64,000 nucleotides of DNA from Chamaecyparis obtusa. Lineage: Eukaryota > Streptophyta > Pinopsida > Cupressales > Cupressaceae. The notes beneath the pieces are model-generated. The model was given only the letters and a program-made list of their open reading frames with translations, did no database searches and was not told the DNA's origin. Positions 35,709 through 47,519 of this stretch are shown piece after piece (within the stretch, counting starts at the first letter, position 1; every line of letters starts with the position of its first letter). The stretch spans positions 186,001 through 250,000 of the forward strand of contig BSBK01008847.1 of assembly GCA_027943335.1 (NCBI GenBank). Direction: 5' to 3'. The position numbers and the translations under genes were made by a program.

Positions 35709-37097
35709 TTTAATAATTTACAACAAATATCATGACATCAAAATTTCTAAATTGCAAATCCTTTAGTAAGTGTATGGCCAAATACTAAATAGGAAATGAA
35801 AAATATTCAAAAGAAAAATGGAAGTATTAAACACCAAACAACAATTAGATCTATAGGATAAAAGGAGCAAAGATTTCATCTAGAACCAAAACATCCATGA
35901 AAAGCAAAGGAAACTTCATAGGAATCAATCAAATTTAACAAAGTGAAATGAAGAAGTATTTGTTGAAAAGAGGAAGTATCAAACTCCCAATAACAATCAA
36001 ACCTATACGATTAAAGGAGCAAAGATTTCATCTAGAACCAAAACATCCATCAAAAGCAAAGGAAACCTCATAGGAATCAATCAAGTCCAACAAAATGTAT
36101 AAGAAAACTGAAGGAAAGGGCCCAAACCAACAAGTTGAATCTTTCAACACTACAAATAGTTTTTCTATTTTGTATGATGATGTATATTATAATATGAATA
36201 TAGAAATACTCACAAGAATGAAGAAGAAATTGTATTATTATACCCAAATTTTTGACTCCCAAGGGTTAAGTAGAATTCACCCACATATAGAAAATATTGT
36301 AAAAAGTGACAAAGTTACATTGGCTCCTATTTTCCTTTAGGTTACATGGTTATTTTTTTGTTTCCCAAACCATTTAGCCTTTAAGTTTTAGGTTTTTTTA
36401 ATTTATTTGTGTGGTAGAGGGCACCTTTTACATGGGAGATGGTGGGAATATTTGAGAGAACATGGTTTAAAGTATCCTACAATCAAATACATCATGAGCA
36501 AGGTATCTAGTAGTGGGGACATGTCTCATTTTCCTAGACTTATTCCAAGGGGTCATAAATGCATCTCTTGACACACACACACACACACATGTGTATCCAT
36601 ATATGTATGTATTTATGTATGTGCATATGCATATGCATATGTATGTATGTATTATATACACGTGTATGTATATATATACACATATACACATACATACATA
36701 CAAATGTGTGTGTGTGTATGCATTACAAACATACATACACACATACATACATGCATACATGCATGCATGCATGTATCCATGCATAATAACTAATATATTA
36801 CTATTCATTACTTAAATGTTGATTAAGTTTTGTAAATAAATGTTAAGTTTCTAATCTATTATTTCTCTTATTTAATTAAATATTTAAAAAACTTATTTGT
36901 GTAAATGAAACATTTAACAATAGTTTAGATTCTATGTAACTCAAAAGTAAGATTGGGTTCTCTATCTATTGCGTCCAAAAGAGTAGGCTCTTTCCCTAGA
37001 AGAAAACTACGTACTCACAACCAAGACACACTGAACTACAAATTTAGGATGAGGATGTACACTATAAATATAGTAAGGACAACTTAATAGAAATGCA
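35709..37097. repeat. Duplicated segment copy 2, uninterrupted
   Basis: A direct copy of 17109-17924 plus 33537-34143 without the chromovirus array. The array's target ACATG is present once, at 36519-36523, inside GTGGGGACATGTCTCATTTT. A CA/GTAT microsatellite at about 36570-36785 is shorter than in copy 1. Confidence 0.93.
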
Positions 37098-37264
37098 TAG
37101 GAGTAGGGTATCTCTCCTAAGTGTTAAAGCTTTGTGCAATCTAGGATTGTCATCCTTAAGGTCCCACCATTGAAGAGATGAAAATAACACTTAGGCATTG
37201 ACTACCACATGTCCTAATGGCAGGCACAATAAGGCTTATCAAACCTCAAAACAACTATATTTGA
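37098..37264. other. Unique spacer
   Basis: Nothing is recognised here. Confidence 0.5.
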
Positions 37265-38060
<796 letters not shown>

Positions 38061-38359
38061 TGCAATCTTATATAAAAAATAATGAATCTCTTTTACTTGT
38101 CTTACATATGTGTATCTTGTGATAGATCACCAATGTAACTTTCTAATCTATTTATAAAATCTCTTTAATGATATTTATTGCTAAAATGATAACTTACAAT
38201 GAAAAGCAATAGCCTTATAAGCATAATAAATGAAGGCCATATCTCATATGCAAGATTTTTTGTTTCAAAACATAGAAGTATAGTCCCAAATATTTCCTAG
38301 TGCAAACAATATTATCTCCAACTCAGTAAAACTAGTCACCAAAGTCATGGGTTATGACT
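38061..38359. other. AT-rich spacer left of the gypsy integrase relic
   Basis: No feature is recognised. The decayed gypsy frame becomes recognisable only from about 38360. Confidence 0.5.
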
Positions 38360-39047
38360 ATTATATCACTTATTAGAAAGGGATGGGTAATGTGGTTGTT
38401 GATTCTTGTTTTTAAAAATCTAAGGACCTTGCCACCCTCTAAGTACTTTTTATGCCCTCTCAAATTAGCTACTAGATTTCTAAAAATAGTGGATTTAAGA
38501 TCAACCTATACAACATCTAGTCAACCAACTTTATGTCAATCTTGTTTCATCCCTCAAGCACTCTAACAATGCACAATATTTACAATATAAAGGTTTCCTA
38601 TTTTTTCTTCCCAACTCTACCTAACATCCCCAAATTCCTCATGAAATGCACAAATTCTCCTTAACTAATCATTTGAGGCTAATGAAAACCTATGAATGAG
38701 CACATCATTATTTCTTTTAGCATGGTCCTAAGACGTCCATATTAGGTATTTTTTAGCAAAACGTGTTACATGCCAACATCATATGGGTGAAATAGTGGAA
38801 AGCTAGGTTCTCTCCAACCATTGCTCATTCTTTCTTAGGTTTGAAGAATTATTTCAGTGAATCTCCTATAAGGGCTTCCTAGGTCTAGTGAAAAAGAAAT
38901 CATGCTAGTAGTGGTGGATCGCCTCTCCCAATATGCCCACTTCTATACATGTTGGTCGTTACTTATACATCTCTACCACCATTTTGACCATCTTTTCTAT
39001 CCCCATATTAACACTCTCTCTTTGAGAGTCTCTCATGGCAATGTTAT

Positions 39048-39916
39048 GATTAAGTCAAGCGAGATGATGTCCCAAACCATACAATCAAATTAACATCAAG
39101 TCTAAACAATAGGAAGAAAGGAATTTACAAGAAGTGAATTCAAAAGGCTTTTGAACAGAGTGATAACCGTTGGAACTTGGGATCCTGACCTCAAAAGAGT
39201 TACATATCTAGAACAAAGGGGTTTCAAAAGGAACCCCAAACCATTTGCCAACAGAAAACCCTTGTACCAAAAAAAGGTATAGTCAAGGAAGAAGGAAACA
39301 ATCAACGGGTTTTGAAAGGCTTCCGGCAACCTTATAACTTTTGACCGACAATCTGATCCAGCAAGATGGGATAAGGGAGGACTCCCAAAATCAACCTGCA
39401 ACAAAACATGATGGTTGCCCACCAGAAAAACAATCCCTCTCCCACAAAACTCCTCTCCGCTCTAGTAGGAGAGCATCCCACCTCAATAGGAGTGGAAGAG
39501 AGGAAAGCTCCCCGATGAGACACCGAAACCCTTATATCCACTTTTGCACTTTCATAGAAGAGAAAAGGCCCCAAGAAGCAACAAAATGAATCTTTGCAGT
39601 GAGAGGAGAAGGAAAACAACTTAGCACAGAGAACGAGCTTAAGTGGAAAGCATGGCCCCATACCACAGCCAGCGTAGAAACCAGACCGATACACTTGGAC
39701 CCAACGAGCGAAGGAGAAGCCCACAGCAAGACAACAAAAGCCCTCCTAGCAGCTCTCCCCAGGTAGATCCAATGCACTGAAGCAAGAAATCCCCGCCGCT
39801 ACACATGGGGGCCAAAGAGATTTCCTAGCCGAAACACACCAAAAACTGAGTAGGGAGAAGCCTCAGCCATGGAGAATAGGGGAGATCACCGGCGAAGCCA
39901 AACACTCCCATAATCA
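39048..39916. mobile_element. 869-bp insertion of unknown class flanked by 10-bp direct repeats
   Basis: The segment is bounded by GCAATGTTAT at 39038-39047 and again at 39917-39926, and it interrupts the integrase relic. It is richer in G+C than its surroundings, and its minus strand has several open stretches (for example 39102-39422 and 39332-39724) without recognised motifs. It has no poly(A) tail and no long inverted ends (only GATTA...TAATC). A 9-11-bp duplication fits a Mutator-like element. A LINE 5' fragment is the alternative. Confidence 0.55.
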
Positions 39917-40260
39917 GCAATGTTATATATTATAAACAATGTTCTCTCATGGAAATGGTATATTACAACCATCTTTGGCAAAATAATTCAGTAAGCTGAG
40001 AACACCTTTGAAGATAAGCTCCAATATCATGCTAAAATAGATGGTCTAATTGAGATTATCAACAAGTTCTTGGATATCAAGTGGTTACCTCTTGCAAAAT
40101 GTTTCAATATGACACCTCATATTGCATAATCATAAAAATGATTATTCAAAGTCATTTGTGGGAAAAAACTATGTCCTCTTCTTTATTACATCTCTTAGGT
40201 AGTTCTCTAATTCATATAGTGGATACTACCATCAACACATGGCAAATTATTATTCATATC

Positions 40261-41159
40261 TGATGTAGTGCAAGGCAGGAGAATCCCCAATGGAGATGTC
40301 CTAGCCCCCAGCAAATAACCACACAATAGAATATAATAACAATACAGAGATATAGATCCACACAATGCCAATACTCATAATAGAATCATCATATTTTCAT
40401 CCAACATGCCCGGCTGTAAGGCCTTCCGGGTTACGGCCAAATACAATGCAATTAAAATAGAAAATCCACAAGATCTCGCAAGATCCAAACCAAAACCCTA
40501 GCTAGCCCAGATCCACGCACTGGTAGGAACCCCCAAGGAAGATCTAAACTTGTGCTCGCAAGCCCACCAAGCAATCTCCTTGTTTCCCAAGCCGCAGCTA
40601 CTAGCTCTCCTCAAAACTCGCTCCACATCCACCTCCTCTTCTCCCAAGTGGATGAATGAATCCTAAAGACTTCCCCCACAACCTCTACTTATACCAATCT
40701 AAGCCACAGGTCGGCCCTGAACATAAATTAAATACAAATACCGAAATTAAATGCCACAAGTCGGCCAACAACAACAATTAAATTCTCAAAATAGATGTCT
40801 TAGTAAAATTGCGATATCTCCTAGCTCCAGATGAATTAGAACTCGTGCTTCGAACCGTAGGAAGAAATATAGGCCCTCTTCAATCCCTGAAATTTGCAGC
40901 CTCTAACTCTTTATGAAAAATTACTTATACAGCCTGAAATAGGCACCAAATTCCTAAGCAAGGCCGAGCTCCCCAAGGCCATGCTGAGCAACCAAGACCA
41001 TGCCAAGTTCCATTAAATACATCAAATCCAATCACCGAAGACCCAAGTAGGTTTATCCAATTCTACCAAACCCCTCACACATGAAAATAAGTCCACACAA
41101 CTCCATCAAATCTCCCAAACATGCAGGATAGCCAACTACCCTGGGATGCTCCTGCATCA
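40261..41159 (-). repeat. LTR (3' LTR) of the 899-bp-LTR element
   Basis: TGATGTAGTG to CCTGCATCA. A TATA-like GGTATAAGTAGAGG on the minus strand lies at about 40684-40696. The polypurine-like CCTGGGGAGTC (minus strand) adjoins at 41160-41170. Confidence 0.95.
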
Positions 41160-41383
41160 GACTCCCCAGGTGCGAAAAGAAGTATGCCTCATACTTTGAC
41201 GCCAGATGAAATATCTGCAACCATCTTCATCTTCACCAAAGGCTTCCACTCCAATAGGGACAATATAACCAACATGCAAATCATCCAAATCCACATCCAT
41301 CTGTCAACCACTAGAATCTCAACCATCCAATCAACATGCTCTTTCCCAGGAACAAACTGAACATAGTGCCTCACCAATATTCT

Positions 41384-42088
41384 CTATAGCAGATCACTAC
41401 CAACAACAACAATATCCTCAAACATGAAATCCATGTCACCAACATGTAAGCTTAAATCCACAATAGGAGCAACATGTAAGTCCTCAACCATGTTAACCAC
41501 CAACAGGTTCACATCAGGAACATACAGATCCGTAGTATCATGTAGATCCTCAACCACATCAACAACTAGTGAATCCACACCAGCAACATCCATATCAACA
41601 ACATCCATATCACCAACATATGGATCATCACCCTTATCAAACTGATTATCCATGACCAAGTGCTCCACAATTTCCATGTCAGACTCAACCAACTGATCAT
41701 GAAAACCAACCTCAATCACAACATCAACAAGGTTAGGAAGCTCCATAGAAACATCCACAAGTTTCTCCGCAGGTTCCGCATCAGCCTCCACACACTGATC
41801 AACAAAACCAACTTCCATATCAACCTTGCTATGCCCTCTTCTCTCTCGAACAAGTCTTCTAACCGGCCAGACAACTCGCTTCCCGATCGGTAGACTCCAG
41901 CTCCACGATTTCAAGATCTCTCGAACTCTTTTACGAAATTTATCCAGAGATGGATCACTCTCAACCATCTTTTCCTTAACTTGATTAGTCAATCTAGCTT
42001 CCAACCGAGCAAAAGTCTTTGAAATATTCTTCTCCACTACATCATGGAGTTTTGCAATCATCTCAGGGTCCAATCTTCTTAGAGCCAT
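41384..42088 (-). CDS. 234-codon open frame of the non-autonomous LTR element, gag-N-terminus-like
   Basis: This is an intact frame beginning about 200 nt after the primer site. The first 12 residues (MALRRLDPEMIA) resemble the gag start of the element at 48369-52209 (MPLRRLDPREIV), and residues 1-55 look helical or coiled-coil. Residues about 45-85 are strongly basic (KRVREILKSW, RRLVRERRGHSK). From about residue 88 the protein is acidic and Val/Asp-rich with internal repeats (EVGFVDQCVEAD / EVGFHDQLVESD, and VVDVVEDLH / VVNMVEDLH). No zinc knuckle, protease or RT is present. The function is unknown; it may be a reduced, rebuilt gag. Expression is likely from the LTR TATA box. Confidence 0.6.
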   Translation of the reverse strand: MALRRLDPEMIAKLHDVVEKNISKTFARLEARLTNQVKEKMVESDPSLDKFRKRVREILKSWSWSLPIGKRVVWPVRRLVRERRGHSKVDMEVGFVDQCVEADAEPAEKLVDVSMELPNLVDVVIEVGFHDQLVESDMEIVEHLVMDNQFDKGDDPYVGDMDVVDMDVAGVDSLVVDVVEDLHDTTDLYVPDVNLLVVNMVEDLHVAPIVDLSLHVGDMDFMFEDIVVVGSDLL

Positions 42089-42148
42089 CTTCTAAGATCT
42101 TCGCAAACCCTCCGTAGCAAATCACCAACTAGATCCAACCTTCAACCA

Positions 42149-42285
42149 GGTCCTAGTGCAAACTGCCTCACTTTCGGTGCTCTGTCCACACACTCAGGAA
42201 CAACCTTCACTCTGAAAAACTCCACCCAAGGTCCTGGTGTAAACTACCTCACATTCGGTGCTCTGTCCACACACTCAGGAACAAC
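42149..42285 (-). repeat. 81-bp-period leader duplication next to the primer site
   Basis: GGTCCTAGTGCAAACTGCCT begins at 42149, and a close copy (GGTCCTGGTGTAAACTACCT) begins at 42230. Each runs about 56 bp to CAGGAACAAC. The chromovirus leader (near 23355) has one copy of the same sequence. Confidence 0.85.
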
Positions 42286-42288
42286 TGT

Positions 42289-42300
42289 GCTCTGATACCA
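42289..42300 (-). promoter_or_regulatory. tRNA-iMet primer binding site of the 899-bp-LTR element
   Basis: TGGTATCAGAGC on the minus strand, two bases from the right LTR, identical in placement to the chromovirus. Confidence 0.95.
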
Positions 42301-42302
42301 CT

Positions 42303-43201
42303 TGATGCAGTGCAAGGCAGGAGAATCCCCAATGGAGATGTCCTAGCCCCCAGCAAATAACCACACAATAGAATATAATAACAATACAGAGATATAGATC
42401 CACACAATGCCAATACTCATAATAGAATCATCATATTTTCATCCAACATGCCCGGCTGTAAGGCCTTCCGGGTTACGGCCAAATACAATGCAATTAAAAT
42501 AGAAAATCCACAAGATCTCGCAAGATCCAAACCAAAACCCTAGCTAGCCCAGATCCACGCACTGGTAGGAACCCCCAAGGAAGATCTAAACTTGTGCTCG
42601 CAAGCCCACCAAGCAATCTCCTTGTTTCCCAAGCCGCAGCTACTAGCTCTCCTCAAAACTCGCTCCACATCCGCCTCCTCTTCTCCCAAGTGGACGAATG
42701 AATCCTAAAGACTTCCCCCACAACCTCTACTTATACCAATCTAAGCCACAGGTCGGCCCTGAACATAAATTAAATACAAATACCGAAATTAAATGCCACA
42801 AGTCGGCCAACAACAACAATTAAATTCCCAAAATAGATGTCTTAGTAAAATTGCGATATCTCCTAGCTCCGGATGAATTAGAACTCGTGCTTCGAACCGT
42901 AAGAAGAAATATAGGCCCTCTTCAATCCCTGAAATTTGCAGCCTCTAACTCTTTATGGAAAATTACTTATACAGCCTGAAATAGGCACCAAATTCCTAAG
43001 CAAGGCCGAGCTCCCCAAGGCCATGCTGAGCAACCAAGACCATGCCAAGTTCCATTAAATACATCAAATCCAATCACCGAAGACCCAAGTAGGTTTATCC
43101 AATTCTACCAAACCCCTCACACATGAAAATAAGTCCACACAACTCCATCAAATCTCCCAAACATGCAGGATAGCCAACTACCCTGGGATGCTCCTGCATC
43201 A
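42303..43201 (-). repeat. LTR (5' LTR) of the 899-bp-LTR element
   Basis: TGATGCAGTG to CCTGCATCA, 899 bp. ATATC follows. The TATA-like site is at about 42726-42738. Confidence 0.95.
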
Positions 43202-43330
43202 ATATCCTTCGTTAAAATTTTCACATGGCTCAAAATCACATGAATTGATATGTAGATCAATAATTTTTTGAATGGGACTTCTAGATGGAGTTATGGTTTT
43301 CCTCCTTCATAAGTGGAATTTTTCTACCAT

Positions 43331-44946
43331 GTTTCCTTTGTCAATTGGCTTTGTTGGTGGTAGAATTTCTAACCCTGTTGTGCTCTTTGGATTTTTGAGC
43401 TTTTTGTTTACATGTCACTAAAGGGTTCTCTTCTAGGGGTTCTTGTTTTTCTTCTTTGTCTATTCTTCGGTTCTCTTGAGTTCATGCTTCTGTAATTTTC
43501 TTGTGTTGCCTCCTTGGGTTTTGTGGTTCCCTACTTTTACTTGGCTATCTTTCTATTAGGGTTTCTTTTTCCTTTCTTGACTCTTTTTATGGTTAGAGCT
43601 TCAGTTCCTCCTATTATTTGTGCTTATTCTTAGGTGCTACTTGGATGTGTTGGTCTCCTTTTGAGTAGATCTCTTAATGGGGATTCTCTTTTTTGTCCTT
43701 TCTTCTTCTATTTTATCTTTTATTTCTTCTTCTTTTTCTAGTCCTATGAAGATGGTTTTTGCAAAGGGTGTAGGTATTATAAGTCCTTTTGAGGTGGACT
43801 TTGCAACTAGTTTCAATCCTAGTGCTAGTGAGAAGGAATTTTTTGTGGATCTTGTTGCTTTGGATCCTATTGTGGTGGTTTTTGTTGTAAAAGTCTATAG
43901 GAATTCTAGTTCGGATTAGAACTCTTTCTCTCTTCAAGGGAGCCTATTTGATGACACTCCTAAATCTTGGGTATGTTGAGCATTTTATTCTATTTATTGC
44001 AGAGTATATGCCATATCTTGTTCTTGGTGTTATTTTCTTAATAGATAGCTCTTCAACCAATCTTTTCTTCTTCTTAGGAGATCGATTTTGGTTCAACTTT
44101 TGTGTACTTTATGTTTGATCTTTCCCTAATGTCCCTATTGGACCCCAAGATTATTGAAGTATGTATTCATTTGACATTGCTTCTTGTAATGTCTCCTTGA
44201 TTTAACTTCTCTATTCAAAGTTTTTTGGGTTTTGGATCCCTTGATTATATAATTTGTAATGTATTTGGGAGGTTAGGTGACTCCCTTTGAGCAAGTGTAT
44301 ATCTTCTTGTTAGCTCTTCTTCTATATTTTGTTCCACTTAAATTGATTTGATAGGGTTCATTTAATGACCTTGTCCACTTTATTTAAACAGGAAGAAGGA
44401 AAAAAATTAATTAGAATTTTTTGACGATATATATAGATGAGGTTCAAGGATATAAATCATAAAGGGGCTGAACTTAACCAACAGACATGAGTGCTGGACA
44501 ATTATTTGAGTGCTTACAATTCTTTTAATTAATTTGAACGAGCACACTCTAACCTTGACTACTTGTGTCTACTATTTCTGTCACCCTTTCCATTCCGTTT
44601 GGTTGTTCGATGTTAACATTCAAATTGTTTCCCCGTCGTTTTGAACTGTTTCCCACGTATAGCGTTATCAAAGAAATTTTGGTGATTACAGAACAGCGTT
44701 TGCTTGAGCCTCATGGAAGATAGTTGCTACCTGTGTGTAGGGAACTTTGGACCAGCGTATGGACATCCATCAAAGCGTAAGGGATTAAGTATGTATGCAA
44801 AATTTGAAGAATAGATTGCCGGATATACACAATGGATTTTCTAATTAGGCTTCAAAATCATTAGGCTGAAATTACACAACCTTCGCCCAAATTCATCCTT
44901 CTTTCGCTTTAGAATTCTTTGTACTCTCTACAAAAACTTTCACAGT
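43331..44946. other. T-rich DNA without a recognised gene
   Basis: A short frame at 43677-43919 (plus) has no recognisable motif, and the region is T-rich on the plus strand. A 33-codon frame at 44713-44814 is listed separately. Nothing else is supported. Confidence 0.5.
44713..44814 (+). other. Short 33-codon open frame, possible gene fragment
   Basis: ATG at 44713 to TAG at 44812. It contains CYLCVGNFGPAYGHPSKRKG, with two Cys and a GxPSKRKG stretch that loosely recalls the Cys/His EsV-1-7 repeat, but the later Cys and His positions would be Tyr and Phe. It may be a decayed exon or chance. Confidence 0.15.
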
Positions 44947-45018
44947 GGGCCTATAGCTCAGTGGTAGAGCATCTGACTGCAGATCAGGCGGTCCCTGGTT
45001 CGAATCCGGGTGGGCCCT
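44947..45018 (+). tRNA. tRNA-Cys (anticodon GCA)
   Basis: 72 nt fold into a complete cloverleaf. Acceptor GGGCCTA pairs with TGGGCCC. The D arm is GCTC AGTGGTA GAGC. The anticodon stem TCTGA/TCAGG encloses CTGCAGA with GCA at the anticodon. The T arm holds GGTTCGAATCC. The discriminator base is T (U73), as expected for tRNA-Cys. Internal A and B boxes are intact, and T-runs about 25-35 nt downstream can end Pol III transcription. The sequence is of the nuclear type, not the plastid or mitochondrial trnC type. No intron is present. Confidence 0.95.
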
Positions 45019-45171
45019 CACTTCAAGTGTGTTGTTGTGAAAACTTATTTTATTTTGCGTCATTTTATAGCTTGAAACTCAAATAATTCAGTAAGAAACT
45101 GGAATAATCTATTATGTGGAAGGTTTTGCAAATGAGGATGCAAGCAGAGTGGGTTTAACCATGGAGGGAGG

Positions 45172-45243
45172 AAACTCCGTAGTTAAGCGTGCTCGAGCTG
45201 GAGTAGTACTGGGATGGGTGACCTCTCAGGAAGTCCTGGTGCT
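45172..45243 (+). repeat. 5S rRNA-derived sequence with Pol III promoter, Cassandra-like
   Basis: About 72 bp match the 3' two-thirds of plant 5S rRNA: ACTCCGTAGTTAAGCGTGCT (A box), GGAGTAGTACTGGGATGGGT (IE and C box) and GGAAGTCCTGGTG. The 5' third is not recognisable. Cassandra retrotransposons carry such a 5S segment in their LTRs, so this may be part of a solo Cassandra LTR. A 5S pseudogene or 5S-derived SINE is possible. No primer site or second LTR is found nearby. Confidence 0.75.
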
Positions 45244-45399
45244 TCACCTCTGTGAGCATCACCTAGATCCAATGAGTGCCAAGTGTTTCATTCATTCTCA
45301 TGAGAGATGGGTTCATGTGAACCACCACTCATGAATCATGGGTCAATGAGTTTGACTCAAAAAACTACACAGTTGAATCCTGATAGCAATCTATTTTGC

Positions 45400-45595
45400 G
45401 TTAAGCTTATTCCTGGATTAAAATGAATTCCACATTTTTTTCGGAATTAACTAATGCAAGCATTCGGCCAAAAATGAGAATTAGTTTTCTAATTCGAGAA
45501 TTCAAAAAACGGCCACAAATAGCGAATTAGTTTATTCTTGCATTCAATAATGTCTATTCCAGATTAATTCCAGGCGCCAAATAGGCCCTTAGAAC
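45400..45595. mobile_element. Possible MITE remnant
   Basis: The right end reads inward GGGCCTATTTGGCGCCTGGA, the style of many plant DNA-transposon ends, and GGAATTAATC-type words occur inverted near both ends. The left end is diverged and no target duplication is certain. Confidence 0.25.
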
Positions 45596-47519
45596 ATGCT
45601 TGACAAGCAGATTTGAATTGATGAGGTCTGTTGATCATCAGGAAGTTCAATTCTATAATAAAATTTATCTTATTCATACATATTTGATTAATTTTAATTT
45701 TAAATTTACATCTATGATTGTTGAAATGTGTATGTAGGCAATTAGAAAGCAACTCCTATGTGCTATAGTTTTCGGAAAGCTTCTCTTGTATAGGTTGGTT
45801 TTTAGTTGGATAAACAATCAAGACTATGAATGGTAGTTGATTTCTTTTTATCAAGATATTACAAATAGTAATATAAATTTTTAATAATATAATAAAAATG
45901 TAAAAGAAATAATTTAAGTTTGATTTTTAATGTTTTGTTGGATATTCATTGAGTATTTGTGATTAGTATATTTTATATTTATTTTCTTTTGTGAAAGTTT
46001 AGGGCAACACACCATTTTGATTTTTACATATTAGAAAATAAAACTTTTATATTTATATTTTAAAGCTTGTATAATATGTGTTATATTTTCTTTTTAAATG
46101 ATAAATCAAATAATTTGAAATAAATTTTTATTTATAATTCATAATTATTAAAAGTTTAATATTATTAATTTATATTACAATATTGGTGAAATTTGCATAC
46201 TAATGTCAATTTTCATAAATAGAATCAATTTCTGCCAATGTTCTTTGAATTTATTATGCATTTTAAGAAAAAGAAAAAAAATTACATTTAAGACAAATAC
46301 CTATTTATTATAGATTCTAATAAGAAAAATATTGTTTCTAATAAATTTTATTTACAACCATTCTTTTATCAACATACAATATAGTAATTAATAAGAATAA
46401 AATCATAGAGGTAAAATATGTCATAGTGATTATCATTTATAATTTTAGACAAGATAGATTATCATCATAATAAAAAGATGATTAACATTTGTAAATAGTA
46501 TCAATATCTTAAGAAAGTTTAATCATATCAAGAGAGAATACATATCTTATTTTACTAAGGGAATAAACATATTATTCAAAATTGAACATATAAATATTAT
46601 CATTACATGAAGTAAAATCATACAAATATTATACAATCTAGTGAATGAATTTTTTAAAAATTATTAAAATACAATAATTGCCTTAATATTGACAAATGGA
46701 AGCTACTAATAACAAGGATAAAGAACATTGTAAGACATTGACAATAATTAAATTCCTCTTAATATCCATTTAAATTACCATTTCCCTCTACAAATTGACA
46801 TAATCCAAGATAGGTTATTATTTAGTTCTATAATTTCGTTTGGGAGCCCTTATGATTGTAGGCACCCTATAAATAGACACTTCAGTAGCTTCCCTTCTTT
46901 ATACCGCTGAGTGTGAAACCTTTCTTTAGCATTGACCCATGATTCACTTGTTGCATCTTGAGTTTTATCAAGCTTGTGACCATTTTCTTCTTTGTCTATA
47001 TAAATCGGTTTATTTTTGTCTATTTCAGGTATTGTTGTTGAACTTTCTATTGAACTGAGAGGACTCGAATTTAGGATCTCATTTTTACTGTTGCTTCTTT
47101 CCACTTTTAAACTATTGATCTAATTTGTAACTGGTCTTTCTAAAATTTTGGGAGGATTTTTTTTGAAGTGTGAAATTTTACATGGGGTTTAACTCGGAAC
47201 ATCATATATTTCCTTGGAAATTTAGGTCAAAACTATATATCTGTGATATTTTGTTCTTATCGCCCTTCAATTGATAAAACTCCCCCTTACAACAAAATGG
47301 CAATACAATGGATTAGCTTTTTTCTATAAAAAATCAATTAGGCATAGTACAAAATATGAGTCACAAATCAAAATAAATCACTAAATCAGTTTACCGAGTT
47401 ATAGCTAGATCTATGAGATCCTACAACACTAGCTAATAACATACAATATAGAAAATTTATACATTTATATCCATATACAACTGAACATAATCAAAAGGAG
47501 TGACAAAATGTAACATTTA
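45596..47519. other. AT-rich intergenic DNA
   Basis: No feature is supported. An 84-codon minus-strand frame (46850-47104) is hydrophilic and matches nothing known to me. Confidence 0.5.

Larger units (their letters stand above)
40261..43201 (-). mobile_element. Young non-autonomous LTR element, 899-bp LTRs
   Basis: Two LTRs of exactly 899 bp (40261-41159, 42303-43201) differ at about seven sites by eye, all transitions. They enclose 1143 bp of internal DNA. The target duplication ATATC is at 40256-40260 and 43202-43206, and the interrupted integrase relic continues on the other side. It has a primer site and a single open frame but no protease, RT or integrase, so it must borrow enzymes. 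Confidence 0.95.
38360..43330 (+). pseudogene. Decayed gypsy RNase H end and integrase, split by two insertions
   Basis: Recognisable pieces on the plus strand, in order: the RNase H end (RKGWVMW/NVVVD, about 38366-38400); the integrase zinc region (LMKTYE ... HHYFF, about 38690-38730); the core MLVVVDRLSQYAHFYT (38902-38950); then after a gap DGLIEIINKFLD (about 40045-40080) and the WLPLAKCFNMTPH patch; then after a second gap HMAQNHMN and YVDQ (about 43225-43255), the segment before the chromodomain. The gaps are 39048-39916 and 40261-43201. Stops and small indels are many. The family differs from the minus-strand chromovirus. Confidence 0.7.

Noticed and set aside
43677..43919. 80-codon plus-strand frame
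   Set aside because: It is T-rich, with no motif, no promoter signal and no recognisable relative.
46850..47104. 84-codon minus-strand frame
   Set aside because: It is hydrophilic with low-complexity Ser/Lys/Glu content and no supporting signal. It may be chance.
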